NCBI RefSeq assembly: GCF_024518675.1
Contig: NZ_JANIGL010000001.1
Span: forward strand, 124,001-188,000
Reading direction: 5' to 3'
DNA length: 64,000 bases
Origin: Pseudoalteromonas shioyasakiensis
Lineage (GTDB): Bacteria > Pseudomonadota > Gammaproteobacteria > Enterobacterales > Alteromonadaceae
Shown here: in pieces, positions 54,357 to 64,000 of the stretch
Position numbering within the stretch: the first letter of the stretch is position 1
Layout of the letters: the number at the start of each line of letters is the position of its first letter
Program-made: the position numbers and the translations under genes
The notes under the pieces: generated by a model
Database searches by the model: none
What the model was told of the DNA's origin: nothing
Seen by the model: the letters and a program-made list of their open reading frames with translations, nothing else

Positions 54357-55291
54357 GTACTTTATTAGCGATAGGCGAATGTATGGTGGAGCTGGTTCCT
54401 CAAGGGATCAGTGAATGCAAGCAATCGTTTGCCGGAGATACGTATAACGCTTTAGTTTACGCCAAGCGTTTTGCACAGCAGCTAAATTGTGAATTATTTA
54501 CAGCGGTTGGTGAAGACGTATTAAGTGTCAACATGCTGAAAAAATGGCAACAAGAAGGCATTAGCGCTCAGCAAGTAATAAAAACGGCTACACATAATGT
54601 AGGGATCTACGCGATTTCAACAGATCAACAAGGTGAGCGTAGTTTTGATTATTGGCGCAATCAATCTGCTGCTAAACATATGATGCAACTGTTTGCTGCC
54701 AAGCCATTTGATTTAGGTTTAGGCGCGAATGATTGGGTTTTTTTTAGTGGTATCAGTTTAGCCATTCTTGATGATGAATCTAAACAAGCATTGCTCGATT
54801 TATTAGCTAGTTTAAAACGACAAGGCTGCACCATTGCGTTTGACCCTAATTACCGTGCCCGTATGTGGCAATCAAAAGAGCATGCAATTGACTGGTTAGA
54901 GCGCGCATATCAAATCAGTGATCTCGTATTGCCTGGGCTTGATGACCACCACACCTTATTTGGCCACACGGATATTGGCGAAATAGTCCAGTATTGCCAA
55001 CAATTTGCTGTTAATGAAGTGATAGTAAAAGCCGGTGATAAAGGCATGCAGGTGTTTTGCCAAAATAGCTTAACGGCACAGTGCTCATTTAATCCTGCGC
55101 CACAGCAAGTTGACAGCACCGCGGCAGGCGACTCTTTTGCCGGCACTTACTTAGCGGCCAGAATGACTTATCATGAACCACAAGCCGCATTACATATGGC
55201 TGATAAAGTTGCCTCACAAGTTGTGCAACATCAAGGCGCCATTTTACCTTTTGACGTTTACCAAGCGCTTAAATTAAGCAGTGCAAAGTAA
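54353..55291 (+). CDS. PfkB-family sugar kinase, probable 2-keto-3-deoxygluconate kinase
   Basis: The start is a GTG at 54353, overlapping the transporter stop by four bases, with GGAGGGG ahead. The 312-aa product shows the PfkB signs: early GECMVEL with GDTYNALVYAKR, RSFDYWRNQSAAK as in KDG kinases, and the anion hole with catalytic Asp in DSTAAGDSFAGTY. It would phosphorylate the KDG made from anhydrogalactose to KDPG. The aldolase that follows in that route is not in the window. Confidence 0.82.
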   Translation: MSTLLAIGECMVELVPQGISECKQSFAGDTYNALVYAKRFAQQLNCELFTAVGEDVLSVNMLKKWQQEGISAQQVIKTATHNVGIYAISTDQQGERSFDYWRNQSAAKHMMQLFAAKPFDLGLGANDWVFFSGISLAILDDESKQALLDLLASLKRQGCTIAFDPNYRARMWQSKEHAIDWLERAYQISDLVLPGLDDHHTLFGHTDIGEIVQYCQQFAVNEVIVKAGDKGMQVFCQNSLTAQCSFNPAPQQVDSTAAGDSFAGTYLAARMTYHEPQAALHMADKVASQVVQHQGAILPFDVYQALKLSSAK

Positions 55292-55300
55292 GGAATAGAC

Positions 55301-56389
55301 ATGTCTGATAATCAACAAAAATTAAGTTTAGCGAGCCGCCGAGCAATCGAAAGAGGCTATGACAGCCGAGGTCCTCAATGGTTAACAGAATTTGATGTAA
55401 CCCCATTAAAAGGTGACTTTGCTTATCAAGAAGGCGTGATCCGCCGTGATCCATCATCAGTTTTGTATATTGAGGGTGTTTATCATTGTTGGTACACCAA
55501 AGGCGAAGGAGAAACGTTAGGTTTTAATGCAAATGACCCAGAAGCAAAAGTATTCCCTTGGGATTTGACCGAAGTATGGCATGCCACTTCAAAAGATAGC
55601 ATTACGTGGCAAGAGCAAGGCGTAGCGATTGCCCGTGGTAAAGCTGGTCAATACGATGATAGAGCTGTATTTACGCCGGAAGTTTTTGCTCATCTAGGTA
55701 AGTACTATTTGGTTTATCAAACAGTTGAAACACCTTATACCAACCGCCAATATGAGCATATTGCCATTGCTCAGGCCGATTCTCCTTTTGGCCCATGGCA
55801 CAAGTCAGCTGCGCCAATCGTCAGTCCAAGTAAAGATGGTGTGTGGTCAGGTGACGAAGATAACCGCTTTGCAGTGAGCAAAAAAGGCAGTTTTGATAGC
55901 CATAAAGTGCACGATCCGTGCTTAGTGTTTTTCCAAAATAAATTTTACCTGTATTACAAAGGTGAAACGCAAGGAGAGGGGATGAACTTTGGCGGGCGTG
56001 AAATCAAACATGGTGTTGCAATTGCTGATGACGTAATGGGCCCGTATGTAAAATCAGAGTTTAACCCTATCTCGAACAGTGGCCACGAAGTCGTTGTGTG
56101 GAATTTTAGAGGCGGTATTGCCAGCTTACTAACGACCGATGGTCCTGAAAAAAATACCATTCAATTTGCTAAAGACGGTATTAATTTTGAAATCATGGCA
56201 CATATCAAAGGTGGCCCGGAGGCCATTGGTTTATATCGCCCAGTAAAAGGCTTTGATGAAAACCCAGCACCGGGAATAAGTTGGGGACTTTGCCATAAAT
56301 ACGATGCCAGCTGGAACTGGAACTACATTTGCCGATTTACACCACGTAAACAAGTGCTTGATGCGGGCACATTTCAAAATAGTAACTAA
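55301..56389 (+). CDS. GH117 alpha-1,3-L-neoagarobiose hydrolase
   Basis: The 362-aa protein has no signal peptide, so it acts in the cytoplasm. It is a five-bladed propeller of family GH117, seen in [15 protein letters not shown] early sequence ([11 protein letters not shown]), [32 protein letters not shown], and [15 protein letters not shown], which hold the expected Asp, His and Glu residues. It splits neoagarobiose to galactose and 3,6-anhydro-L-galactose. AAGGA precedes the ATG. It lies between the KDG kinase and galactose genes, the two fates of its products. Confidence 0.88.
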   Translation: MSDNQQKLSLASRRAIERGYDSRGPQWLTEFDVTPLKGDFAYQEGVIRRDPSSVLYIEGVYHCWYTKGEGETLGFNANDPEAKVFPWDLTEVWHATSKDSITWQEQGVAIARGKAGQYDDRAVFTPEVFAHLGKYYLVYQTVETPYTNRQYEHIAIAQADSPFGPWHKSAAPIVSPSKDGVWSGDEDNRFAVSKKGSFDSHKVHDPCLVFFQNKFYLYYKGETQGEGMNFGGREIKHGVAIADDVMGPYVKSEFNPISNSGHEVVVWNFRGGIASLLTTDGPEKNTIQFAKDGINFEIMAHIKGGPEAIGLYRPVKGFDENPAPGISWGLCHKYDASWNWNYICRFTPRKQVLDAGTFQNSN

Positions 56390-56400
56390 GGTTTGCAGTA

Positions 56401-57456
56401 ATGAGTAATCAAAACAATCAATTTGATCCGACAGAACATCCACATCGCCGTTTTAATCCTTTATTGGGCGAGTCGGTGTTGGTATCGCCACACCGTGCTA
56501 AACGTCCTTGGCAAGGCCAAGAAGAAAGCGTTGATCATGAAGTAAAACCGGCCTATGACGAAAATTGCTTTTTATGTAAAGGTAACACGCGCATCAATGG
56601 TGAAGTAAACCCAGATTATGAGGGAACCTTTGTATTTACTAATGACTTTGCTGCATTGCGTGAAGATGTGCCAAAGGCAAGCAAAAGTGATCCGTTATTT
56701 AGCATGCAAACAGAGCGCGGTACAGCACGGGTTATTTGTTTTTCACCGGATCATTCAAAAACCCTGCCTGAGCTCTCGATCAGTGAAATCACTAATGTAG
56801 TAGATACTTGGCAGCAGCAATGTGCAGAGCTTTCGCAAACCTACCGGTGGGTTCAAGTGTTTGAGAATAAAGGCGCTGTAATGGGGTGTTCAAATCCGCA
56901 CCCGCATGGACAAATTTGGGCGCAAGATCAACTCCCTAGTTTAGTTGAGCGTAAACACCATAATTTACAAAAGTACTATCAGCAACATGGCAGTAATTTA
57001 TTACTGGATTACGCCAACCGCGAGTTTGCATTAGATGAACGTGTTGTCTGTGCTAATGAAGACTGGCTAGTGGTTGTGCCATATTGGGCTGCATGGCCTT
57101 TTGAAACCCTATTATTACCGCGTTTTGCAATTACAAGAATGACTCAGTTAACAAGCGCGCAGCAGATCAGCCTTGCTGAGATGATCAAACAAATTACCGT
57201 TAAATACGATAATTTATTTCAATGTTCATTCGCCTATTCAATGGGGTGGCATGGTGCGCCATATGATGATCACGATGACTCATTTTGGCAACTGCATGGT
57301 CAGTTTTTCCCGCCATTGTTGCGCTCTGCCTCGGTGAAAAAATTTATGGTGGGGTATGAAATGATGGCTGAAGCACAGCGTGATATAACGCCAGAACAAG
57401 CGGCCACTATTTTAAAACAACAATCACTCACGCATTATAAAGAGGTGAATGCATGA
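56401..57456 (+). CDS. galT: Galactose-1-phosphate uridylyltransferase
   Basis: The 351-aa Leloir enzyme carries the active-site motif NPHPHGQIW with the nucleophilic His, zinc ligands in [11 protein letters not shown], and GWHGAPYDD near the end. It moves UMP from UDP-glucose to galactose-1-phosphate. It overlaps galK by four bases and follows the GH117 gene, which supplies galactose. Confidence 0.95.
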   Translation: MSNQNNQFDPTEHPHRRFNPLLGESVLVSPHRAKRPWQGQEESVDHEVKPAYDENCFLCKGNTRINGEVNPDYEGTFVFTNDFAALREDVPKASKSDPLFSMQTERGTARVICFSPDHSKTLPELSISEITNVVDTWQQQCAELSQTYRWVQVFENKGAVMGCSNPHPHGQIWAQDQLPSLVERKHHNLQKYYQQHGSNLLLDYANREFALDERVVCANEDWLVVVPYWAAWPFETLLLPRFAITRMTQLTSAQQISLAEMIKQITVKYDNLFQCSFAYSMGWHGAPYDDHDDSFWQLHGQFFPPLLRSASVKKFMVGYEMMAEAQRDITPEQAATILKQQSLTHYKEVNA

Positions 57457-58607
57457 ACATTGAAAGCACTGTGCGCAGCGCATTTTTAAAACACTTTACG
57501 CGTGATGCTGACTTTGTTGTGAAGGCACCAGGTCGTGTAAATTTAATTGGTGAACACACCGATTATAACGATGGTTTTGTACTGCCTTGTGCCATTGAAT
57601 ACGCCACTTATATTGCCGTTGCCCCGCGTACTGATTCAACTGTAAATGTATTAGCCCTTGATTGTAATAATGAAGTTGACAGCTTTAGCGTAGGCCAAGA
57701 ACTCGCTCATCATCAAACTCAAAGCTGGAGTAATTATGTGCGCGGCGTGGTTGATGAATTACAAAAACGCGGGCACCAATTAACGGGCTGCGATATTTGT
57801 ATTACCGGTAATGTGCCGCAAGGTGCAGGGCTTAGCTCATCGGCTGCACTGGAAGTGGGGATTGCTTACGCGTTTAACCATTTATGCGATTTGTTTATTG
57901 AACGTAAAGAAATCGCCAAAATTGGTCAAGCGGCTGAAAACAACTTTGTAGGCTGTAACTGCGGCATTATGGATCAGCTTATTTCTGCGTGCGGTCAACA
58001 AGGTCAAGCGCTGGGAATTGATTGCCAGTCTTTAGACTTAATTGAAGTGAGCATTAATGAAGGCATGACCATCATGATGATCAATTCAAATGTAAAACGT
58101 GGTTTAGTTGATAGCGAATATAATTTACGCCGTGAGCAATGCTATGCCGGTGCCGAGGCGTTTTCAAAGCCAAGCTTACGTCATGTTTCAATTGAAGAAT
58201 ATGAAGCAAATAAGGCGCAGCTTGACCCCCAAGTTGCGAAGCGCGTTGAGCACATAGTGTATGAAAATGCGCGTACATTAGCTGCGATGCAAGCATTTAC
58301 TGATAACGATATTGGTCGATTAAGTAAGTTAATGGCACAAAGCCATGCATCGATGCGTGACTTATTTGAGATCACCACAGTGCAAATAGACACGTTAGTT
58401 GAAATTATCGATAACGTACTTGGTGATAAAGGTGGTGTGCGTATGACCGGTGGTGGTTTTGGTGGTTGTGTTGTGGCATTTGTACCTAACGTTATGGTGG
58501 CAGAAGTAACGGCAGCTATTGAATCTCAGTATCAGCAAAAAACGGGTATAAAAGAAAGTATTTATACCAGCCTACCAGCATCTGGTGTATCAGTAATAAG
58601 AGCATAA
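57453..58607 (+). CDS. galK: Galactokinase
   Basis: The 384-aa GHMP kinase has the galactokinase signature [15 protein letters not shown], the ATP loop [13 protein letters not shown], the catalytic Asp region [11 protein letters not shown] and a late [10 protein letters not shown]. It makes galactose-1-phosphate. The ATG overlaps the galT stop as ATGA. Confidence 0.96.
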   Translation: MNIESTVRSAFLKHFTRDADFVVKAPGRVNLIGEHTDYNDGFVLPCAIEYATYIAVAPRTDSTVNVLALDCNNEVDSFSVGQELAHHQTQSWSNYVRGVVDELQKRGHQLTGCDICITGNVPQGAGLSSSAALEVGIAYAFNHLCDLFIERKEIAKIGQAAENNFVGCNCGIMDQLISACGQQGQALGIDCQSLDLIEVSINEGMTIMMINSNVKRGLVDSEYNLRREQCYAGAEAFSKPSLRHVSIEEYEANKAQLDPQVAKRVEHIVYENARTLAAMQAFTDNDIGRLSKLMAQSHASMRDLFEITTVQIDTLVEIIDNVLGDKGGVRMTGGGFGGCVVAFVPNVMVAEVTAAIESQYQQKTGIKESIYTSLPASGVSVIRA

Positions 58608-58618
58608 GGATTATGAAA

Positions 58619-59641
58619 ATGGAAAAAGTACTGGTTACCGGAGGCGCTGGTTATATTGGCAGCCACACAGTGTTGAGCTTGTTACGTAGTGGTTTTGAGG
58701 TTGTGGTAATAGATGATTTAAGTAACTCAAGCCGTGAATCATTAGTCAGAGTACAGACACTAGCACAAAAAAATGTAGAGTTTGTTCATGCCAGTTTATT
58801 GGATGAAACTAAGCTTAAAGCAACATTCAGCGCTCATAACTTTAGTGCTGTTATTCATTTTGCTGGTTTAAAAGCTGTTGGCGAATCGATGCAAAAACCG
58901 CTTAGTTACTATCAGAATAATCTGATCTCAACCCTTAACTTGTGCCAGTGCATGGCTGAATTTAAGGTCAATAAGTTAGTGTTTAGTTCATCAGCAACGG
59001 TTTATGGGGAGCATGCAACGCCACCTTATACGGAAGAATTACCGTTGAGCCGCGCATCCAGCCCTTACGGTCAAACCAAAGTAATGATTGAGCAGATGCT
59101 GCAAGACATTGTAAAAGCAGGCTCGTTACAAGTTGCAAGTTTACGTTACTTTAATCCAATTGGTGCCGATCAAAGTGGCTTAATTGGTGAAGATCCTTTA
59201 GGTATTCCTAATAACTTAATGCCATTTGTAGCACAGGTTGCAGTAGGTAAACGTGACAAACTATCTATTTTCGGTGGCGATTACCCAACTGAAGATGGCA
59301 CTTGTGAGCGTGATTATATCCATGTGAGTGACTTAGCCAATGGGCATGTTAAAGCACTGCAATGGTTAAGCCTTCAGCAACAATCATTGTACGAGGCATT
59401 TAATTTAGGCACAGGCAGCCCATTTTCAGTATTAGCTATTGTGAAGAGCTTTATACGCCATACAGGTGTTGATATTCCATTTGAAGTAGCAGCAAGACGC
59501 AGTGGTGACTTACCTGCTTTTTGGGCTGACGCTAGTAAAGCAACCAATATACTCAATTGGCAATGTGAATATACTTTAGCTGATATGATGAAAGATACAT
59601 GGCATTGGCAAAGTAAAAACCCTCAAGGCTATCAGAGTTAA
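58619..59641 (+). CDS. galE: UDP-glucose 4-epimerase
   Basis: I chose the ATG at 58619, eight bases after AAGGA, over one at 58613 that is too close to it. The 340-aa enzyme has the NAD motif TGGAGYIGSHT, the Ser of SSSATVYG and the YxxxK pair in SPYGQTK. It converts UDP-galactose and UDP-glucose, closing the Leloir cycle. Confidence 0.95.
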   Translation: MEKVLVTGGAGYIGSHTVLSLLRSGFEVVVIDDLSNSSRESLVRVQTLAQKNVEFVHASLLDETKLKATFSAHNFSAVIHFAGLKAVGESMQKPLSYYQNNLISTLNLCQCMAEFKVNKLVFSSSATVYGEHATPPYTEELPLSRASSPYGQTKVMIEQMLQDIVKAGSLQVASLRYFNPIGADQSGLIGEDPLGIPNNLMPFVAQVAVGKRDKLSIFGGDYPTEDGTCERDYIHVSDLANGHVKALQWLSLQQQSLYEAFNLGTGSPFSVLAIVKSFIRHTGVDIPFEVAARRSGDLPAFWADASKATNILNWQCEYTLADMMKDTWHWQSKNPQGYQS

Positions 59642-59643
59642 GT

Positions 59644-60627
59644 ATGGCTGTGCAGACTATCACTTTAACGCAGGCTAATGGTTTGCGGGTGACCTTGAGC
59701 AGTTTTGGTGCTGCTATTCAGAGTATCGAAGCGCCAAATGGCGAGCATCTGGCACTGAGCTATCAGCAGCAACAAGACTGGTTAACGAATCCTGCTTATT
59801 TAGGTACGACCGTTGGCCGAGTGGCTAATCGCATTGCTAATAGCCAGTTTTTAGATGAGTTTTCCACAGTAAAGTTGACTAACAATGAAGGTCAACACCA
59901 TTTACATGGTGGTAATAAAGGGCTTAGCCATGTGAATTGGCAGATTGTTGATGTTGATCATATTAATAATCGAGCCGTATTTAGTTATATCAGCATCGAT
60001 GGCGAGGAAGGTTACCGAGGCAATGTTGAGTTTACCGTGATCTATCAGTTAACCGATAATAAATTGACTATTGATATGCAAGGTATTGCATCACAACTGA
60101 CGCCAATAAGCATAACCAATCATATTTATTGGAACTTGGGCTCTAAACAGCAATTAGATATAACTGATCATCATATTCAATTACCTGCACGGTTACGATT
60201 ACTCAAAGATAGCGAAAATATCCCCACTGGTGAATTTGCAAATGTTTATTCGACAGTTTATGACTTTGCGCACTCTAAGCAATTAGATAAGCAACTACCT
60301 GATACCGGCTTTGACGATTATTATTTATTAGATCCTGCCGGAGAAGGTAAATTAAAACATCATGGCACTATTGCCCATATTAAAAGTGGTTATCAAGTTG
60401 CTGTTTATTCAACAGCCCCGGGTAGTCAATTTTATACCGGTTATTACTTACCTAGTGATTACAACCACATTAATGGTAAAGCCATGGGACCTTATGCTGG
60501 GTTATGTATTGAACCTCATGAGTTACCCAATGCAGTAAATCACCATCATTTTTTAAGCTCAATGTATGGTCCTGAGCGCCCATATCAACATCAAATTGAA
60601 TTTCATATTCAACTTCCAACACAATAA
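59644..60627 (+). CDS. galM: Aldose 1-epimerase (mutarotase)
   Basis: The 327-aa protein has the mutarotase motifs GRVANRIANSQF, HHLHGGNKGLSHVNW (active-site His), ITNHIYWNLG with the second His and a late CIEPHELPNAV with the general-base Glu. It interconverts galactose anomers for galactokinase. It begins three bases after galE. Confidence 0.93.
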   Translation: MAVQTITLTQANGLRVTLSSFGAAIQSIEAPNGEHLALSYQQQQDWLTNPAYLGTTVGRVANRIANSQFLDEFSTVKLTNNEGQHHLHGGNKGLSHVNWQIVDVDHINNRAVFSYISIDGEEGYRGNVEFTVIYQLTDNKLTIDMQGIASQLTPISITNHIYWNLGSKQQLDITDHHIQLPARLRLLKDSENIPTGEFANVYSTVYDFAHSKQLDKQLPDTGFDDYYLLDPAGEGKLKHHGTIAHIKSGYQVAVYSTAPGSQFYTGYYLPSDYNHINGKAMGPYAGLCIEPHELPNAVNHHHFLSSMYGPERPYQHQIEFHIQLPTQ

Positions 60628-60645
60628 GAATAAGCGAGTAAAAGT

Positions 60646-62985
60646 ATGAAAAGGAGAAGTTTTTTAAAACTATCTGCAGGCTTAGTGGGCACTAGTCTAC
60701 TGAGCGGGTGTGCTGGGCTTTTTGCCTCGTACCGTAGTGATCTTGCTACAACATCGGCTTTGGATAACGCACAGTTTACACCGCAAGTATGGTTGGGTGA
60801 GCAGTTTTGGGGTAATCGTTTACAGGACTGGCAAAGGGTTGGCAATGAATTACAGTGCACTCGTGAAGGGAAAGATTTTGAAGCCCGCACGGTATCATTA
60901 TTAACACGCCAGCTTAATAACAGTCTACAGAGCGGACGCATTAAAGCCACCGTGCGTAATCTAACCCCAGGTGAGAATGGCTTTTGTGGCTTTTTGTTGG
61001 GTGTTGGCAAAGGCGAATTAACTGCTAAAGGCGCTGCATTGGCGCAACGCGCTGGTGGGGTTAATGGCGGTATCATTGCTGCATTTGATAGCGGTGGTAA
61101 ATTATCATTTCGTCAGTTTGATGATGAAAGTAAAGCGCTAAAGTTTGAAATCATCAATCGAGAATTGTTTAACCTGAAACAGTACCAAGATGGCGCTAAA
61201 ATTACACTGGATTGTCATTTAGATCCCATAGATAGCGAGCATTTTGATATACGCTTAGTTGCTACTGATGCGGATACTGCTCAAGAGCTCGGCTTTGCGC
61301 TATTACACAAAGTACCTGCAGAGCAGTTACAAGGTGGCATCTCTTTACTAAGTTCATCAGAGCCATTAGTTGCAGGTGCGCGTTGGGGGTTTAGTGATAT
61401 TGAAACCGGTGGTGCGAAAATAACACTGAACAATAGTAATACCCTTGGTCCTGTTGTGGGTTGTATGTACACAGTTAATAAAAACATACTTAAGTTAACC
61501 TGCCAACTGATGCCAGTCGATACACAGGTATTAGCAAAACTACGGTTGGAATACCAACGTGAAGGCCAGCAGCAATGGCAATTAGGAGCTACTGCACCGA
61601 TTGAAGATGGTTTTGTGGCTAGGTTTAGGTTGAGTAACTGGGATTATCTAAATGCTTATAAATACCGGGTTGTGGATCCCAAAAAACCAGATACTGCCTT
61701 GTATTCAGGTATCGTCGCGGCAGATCCACAAATCAGCAAAGAATTTATCATCGCGCTGTATTCTTGCATCATTCCGACATCAAAAAGTTTAGATAACACC
61801 CATTACACGCCACTTATTGCTAAAGAGCGAGAGATTGGACGTTATACCAAAGATAACATTTTGTTTCCGCATACTGAATTAGTGGAAAATGCGGCATATC
61901 ATCAACCGGATATGTTTGTGTTTTGTGGTGATCAATATTACGAAACATACCCAACTCGCTATGGGCGTCACACGCCAGATGCAAAACTCGATACCTTATA
62001 TAAGTGGTATTTGTGGTACTGGGCATTTGCTGACAGCATCAAAGATAAACCAACAATTATTCTGGCCGATGACCATGATGTACTTCAAGGTAACTTATGG
62101 GGTGATGGCGGCGAAAATTCAGAATTACCTAAAGAAGAAGATGGCGGTTTTAAATGGGATAAAGACTTGGTCAGAATGGTTTATCGTATTCAACATGGCC
62201 ATAACCCAGACCCTTATGATCCCACTCCGATTAAATACGACATTCCAGTGGCCTATGCTGCGTTTGAATACGGCGGCATTAGTTTTGCCATTGTCGAAGA
62301 TCGTAAATTTAAAACACCACCAGATTATAAAGTAAACAAACTTGCGACAACGGGTGAGTTATTAGGGCAACGCCAAGAATCATTTTTAAAAGCGTGGCAA
62401 AGTATGCATTCTGGTAAACCTAAGGTGTGTATTACCGCCTCCATGTGGGGCTCGCCACAAACTGATGAAAATGGTGAGGCATTAATTGATTATGATTCAA
62501 ATGGTTATCCTGCTGATGGTCGAACTCGGGCAGTTAAATTGGTTAGCGAGGCAAATGCTTTAGTCATTGCTGGGGATCAACATCTAGGTTTATTAGCTTA
62601 CCAAGGTATTAACCGTTTTGATGATGGCAGTTTATTTTTTGCAGGCCCTGCGAGTGCTGCATTTTGGCAGCGTTGGTTTGAGCCTAAAGTGGCACTGACT
62701 AATCAACGTAATAACGATATGAATACTGGCGATTTCACCGATTCCTTCGGCAATAAAATGAGAGTGCTTGCCACTGCAAACCCAAAAATAACTCATACAG
62801 AGTTTGCCAAGCAGAATAATAGCTGGGGTAAATTTTTAGCTGACCGAGAACTGAAAAGTGAAGGGTACGGCATTATTAAAGTGAACCACCAGGCTAAGCA
62901 TTACCAATTAGAATGCTGGGAATGGAGCACAAACCCAGCAACAGGTAAGCAGTTTGCTGGCTGGCCTTATATAAAGCCCTTTTAA
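60646..62985 (+). CDS. PhoD-like alkaline phosphatase, secreted (Tat-like lipoprotein)
   Basis: The 779-aa protein starts with MKRRSFLKLSAG and ends its signal at LLSGC, so it is probably a Tat-exported lipoprotein. Residues 30-260 are a lectin-like beta region without a clear catalytic motif. Then comes a PhoD-type metallophosphatase domain with FCGDQYYE, IILADDHDVLQGNLWG and AGDQHLG, which bind the metals. It is 18 bases after galM, at the end of the galactose operon. A phosphatase or phosphodiesterase role on a sugar compound is inferred; the reason for its place here is not evident. Confidence 0.75.
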   Translation: MKRRSFLKLSAGLVGTSLLSGCAGLFASYRSDLATTSALDNAQFTPQVWLGEQFWGNRLQDWQRVGNELQCTREGKDFEARTVSLLTRQLNNSLQSGRIKATVRNLTPGENGFCGFLLGVGKGELTAKGAALAQRAGGVNGGIIAAFDSGGKLSFRQFDDESKALKFEIINRELFNLKQYQDGAKITLDCHLDPIDSEHFDIRLVATDADTAQELGFALLHKVPAEQLQGGISLLSSSEPLVAGARWGFSDIETGGAKITLNNSNTLGPVVGCMYTVNKNILKLTCQLMPVDTQVLAKLRLEYQREGQQQWQLGATAPIEDGFVARFRLSNWDYLNAYKYRVVDPKKPDTALYSGIVAADPQISKEFIIALYSCIIPTSKSLDNTHYTPLIAKEREIGRYTKDNILFPHTELVENAAYHQPDMFVFCGDQYYETYPTRYGRHTPDAKLDTLYKWYLWYWAFADSIKDKPTIILADDHDVLQGNLWGDGGENSELPKEEDGGFKWDKDLVRMVYRIQHGHNPDPYDPTPIKYDIPVAYAAFEYGGISFAIVEDRKFKTPPDYKVNKLATTGELLGQRQESFLKAWQSMHSGKPKVCITASMWGSPQTDENGEALIDYDSNGYPADGRTRAVKLVSEANALVIAGDQHLGLLAYQGINRFDDGSLFFAGPASAAFWQRWFEPKVALTNQRNNDMNTGDFTDSFGNKMRVLATANPKITHTEFAKQNNSWGKFLADRELKSEGYGIIKVNHQAKHYQLECWEWSTNPATGKQFAGWPYIKPF

Positions 62986-63038
62986 TATACATAGGGTGTT
63001 TAACTAACAATTTATAGCACTCATATTTATTGATTTTT

Positions 63039-63077
63039 AAAAGTGAAACACAGCGTAATTGCGGTTTCACTTTTTTA
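63039..63077 (+). terminator. Terminator of the galactose operon
   Basis: AAAAGTGAAAC (63039-63049) pairs with GTTTCACTTTT (63064-63074), with the T-run continuing beyond. Confidence 0.8.
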
Positions 63078-63091
63078 TTAATAAATTATAC

Positions 63092-63147
63092 ATTGTTAAC
63101 AAAATACAGTTGACAATGACTTGTTGTTCATACTATTGTTTACAAAA
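63092..63147. promoter_or_regulatory. Operator cluster before the second TonB receptor
   Basis: ATTGTTAACAAA at 63092-63103 is a clear operator copy. Weaker matches follow: AGTTGACAAT near 63108 and ATTGTTTACAAA near 63135. The cluster suggests cooperative or multi-site control of the receptor gene. Confidence 0.6.
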
Positions 63148-63191
63148 TAATAACGTAACAACATAATAAACCTTCAACGGGGAACACACAC

Positions 63192-64000
63192 ATGACAACC
63201 ATAAAGAAAACATTCAAGTTAAGCGCTTTAACCGTCGCTTTATTTGCAACGCACTTTGCCTATGCCCAGCAAGAAGAAAAGAAAACAGAAGCGGAAGATG
63301 ATATTGAGATCATTGAAGTTAGCGGCTTAGCGGCAAGTGTTAAAAAATCAATTAACGATAAACGTTTTGCAGAAAATGTTGTTGATTCAATCAACGCAGA
63401 AGATATCGGTAAATCGACTGACCAAAACATCGCAGATGCACTATCACGTGTAACCGGTGTTTCAGTGCAGACAGTTGACGGTGAAGGTGCGCGAGTGACT
63501 GTACGTGGTGCTAATTCACAACAAAATAACATCAGTATGAATGGTGTTCAGCTTGGCTCAACAGGTTATAGCCAAGGTGTCGATTTATCACAGTACTCTT
63601 CAGATATCTTATCTAAAATCGAAGTTGTAAAAACCCCAAGTGCAGATCATGAAGAAGGTGCGTTAGGTGCAAATATTAACCTAAGTACCACTAAGCCACT
63701 TGATTTAAATTATGAAATAAACACCATGACACTTGAAGGCCGTTACAACGACCTATCAGAAGAAGATAATTATAAGGTGTCCGGCACTTTTTCTCGTAAG
63801 TTTTTTGATGATACGTTTGGTGTGGTTGTTACAGCCGTTAAAGAAACCAATGCTTATCGTAAAGATCAATACTCAGCCACAGAGTGGTATGCTTTACAGT
63901 CTCCTTTAGCGAAAGATACAAATGGTAATATTGTTGAAAATGCTGTCGGTATTACACCGCGTACAGTTCAATATCAATATCATGAAAGTCAAAATGATCG
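63192..64000 (+). CDS. TonB-dependent receptor, 5' part
   Basis: The gene continues beyond the window; 269 codons are visible. It has a signal peptide ending at HFAYAQQ, an acidic spacer, a TonB-box-like IIEVSGLA, and a plug domain with AEDIGKSTDQNIADALSRVTGVSV and VTVRGANSQQNNISMNG. It is of the same broad type as the receptor at 36751 but clearly a different gene. Its operator cluster places it in the agar regulon. Confidence 0.85.
   Translation, partial: MTTIKKTFKLSALTVALFATHFAYAQQEEKKTEAEDDIEIIEVSGLAASVKKSINDKRFAENVVDSINAEDIGKSTDQNIADALSRVTGVSVQTVDGEGARVTVRGANSQQNNISMNGVQLGSTGYSQGVDLSQYSSDILSKIEVVKTPSADHEEGALGANINLSTTKPLDLNYEINTMTLEGRYNDLSEEDNYKVSGTFSRKFFDDTFGVVVTAVKETNAYRKDQYSATEWYALQSPLAKDTNGNIVENAVGITPRTVQYQYHESQND

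Overview
The window reads as the chromosome of a marine, agar-degrading gammaproteobacterium, most likely an Alteromonadales member close to Pseudoalteromonas. The reasons are the moderately A+T-rich base composition, the type IV pilus minor-pilin cluster, TonB-dependent receptors of the Xanthomonas/Caulobacter type next to SapC and tryptophan-halogenase genes, and long, mutually similar integron attC sites. The genus is an inference.

Layout. Positions 1-3361 hold the end of a type IV pilus gene cluster (pilE-like end, gspH/fimT, pilV, pilW, and a very long PilX-like gene). Positions 3387-3530 hold two broken copies of tRNA-Val(GAC), the second being a clean 3' half with CCA, as left by tRNA-targeting integration. 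Positions 3717-9909 hold an A+T-rich operon of three overlapping genes: a small protein with a possible ParB-like segment and two very large tyrosine recombinases. Positions 10451-12997 hold a second integration module (excisionase-like protein, integrase and an HD-like protein, divergent from a small repressor, with a perfect 21-bp palindrome between them).

Positions 13464-41907 and 49378-64000 form one agar utilisation locus. Outside the cytoplasm, agar is cut by a GH16 beta-agarase with a ricin-type lectin domain and three GH50 lipoproteins. Products enter through TonB-dependent receptors and a sugar MFS transporter. In the cytoplasm, a GH117 neoagarobiose hydrolase splits the disaccharide. 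Galactose goes through GalM, GalK, GalT and GalE. 3,6-Anhydro-L-galactose goes through an aldehyde dehydrogenase, an anhydrogalactonate cycloisomerase, a Zn-alcohol dehydrogenase plus SDR pair, and a KDG-type kinase. A P450/ferredoxin/ferredoxin-reductase trio is likely to remove the methyl group of 6-O-methyl-galactose. A 12-bp palindrome, ATTGTTAACAAT or a close variant, lies before nearly every transcription unit of the locus; its form suits the FCD-type GntR regulator encoded at 49378-49992.

Positions 42415-49246 interrupt the agar locus with an integron cassette array that has no integrase in the window (a CALIN). It has five attC sites. One is split by an IS110/IS1111-family element, and a decayed group II intron and a possible MITE lie in the array. 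The cassettes include a 772-aa protein with a PD-(D/E)XK-like motif and a SEC-C tail, which is a candidate antiphage gene, and several small unknown proteins. The last gene, at 63192, is a TonB-dependent receptor cut by the window end.
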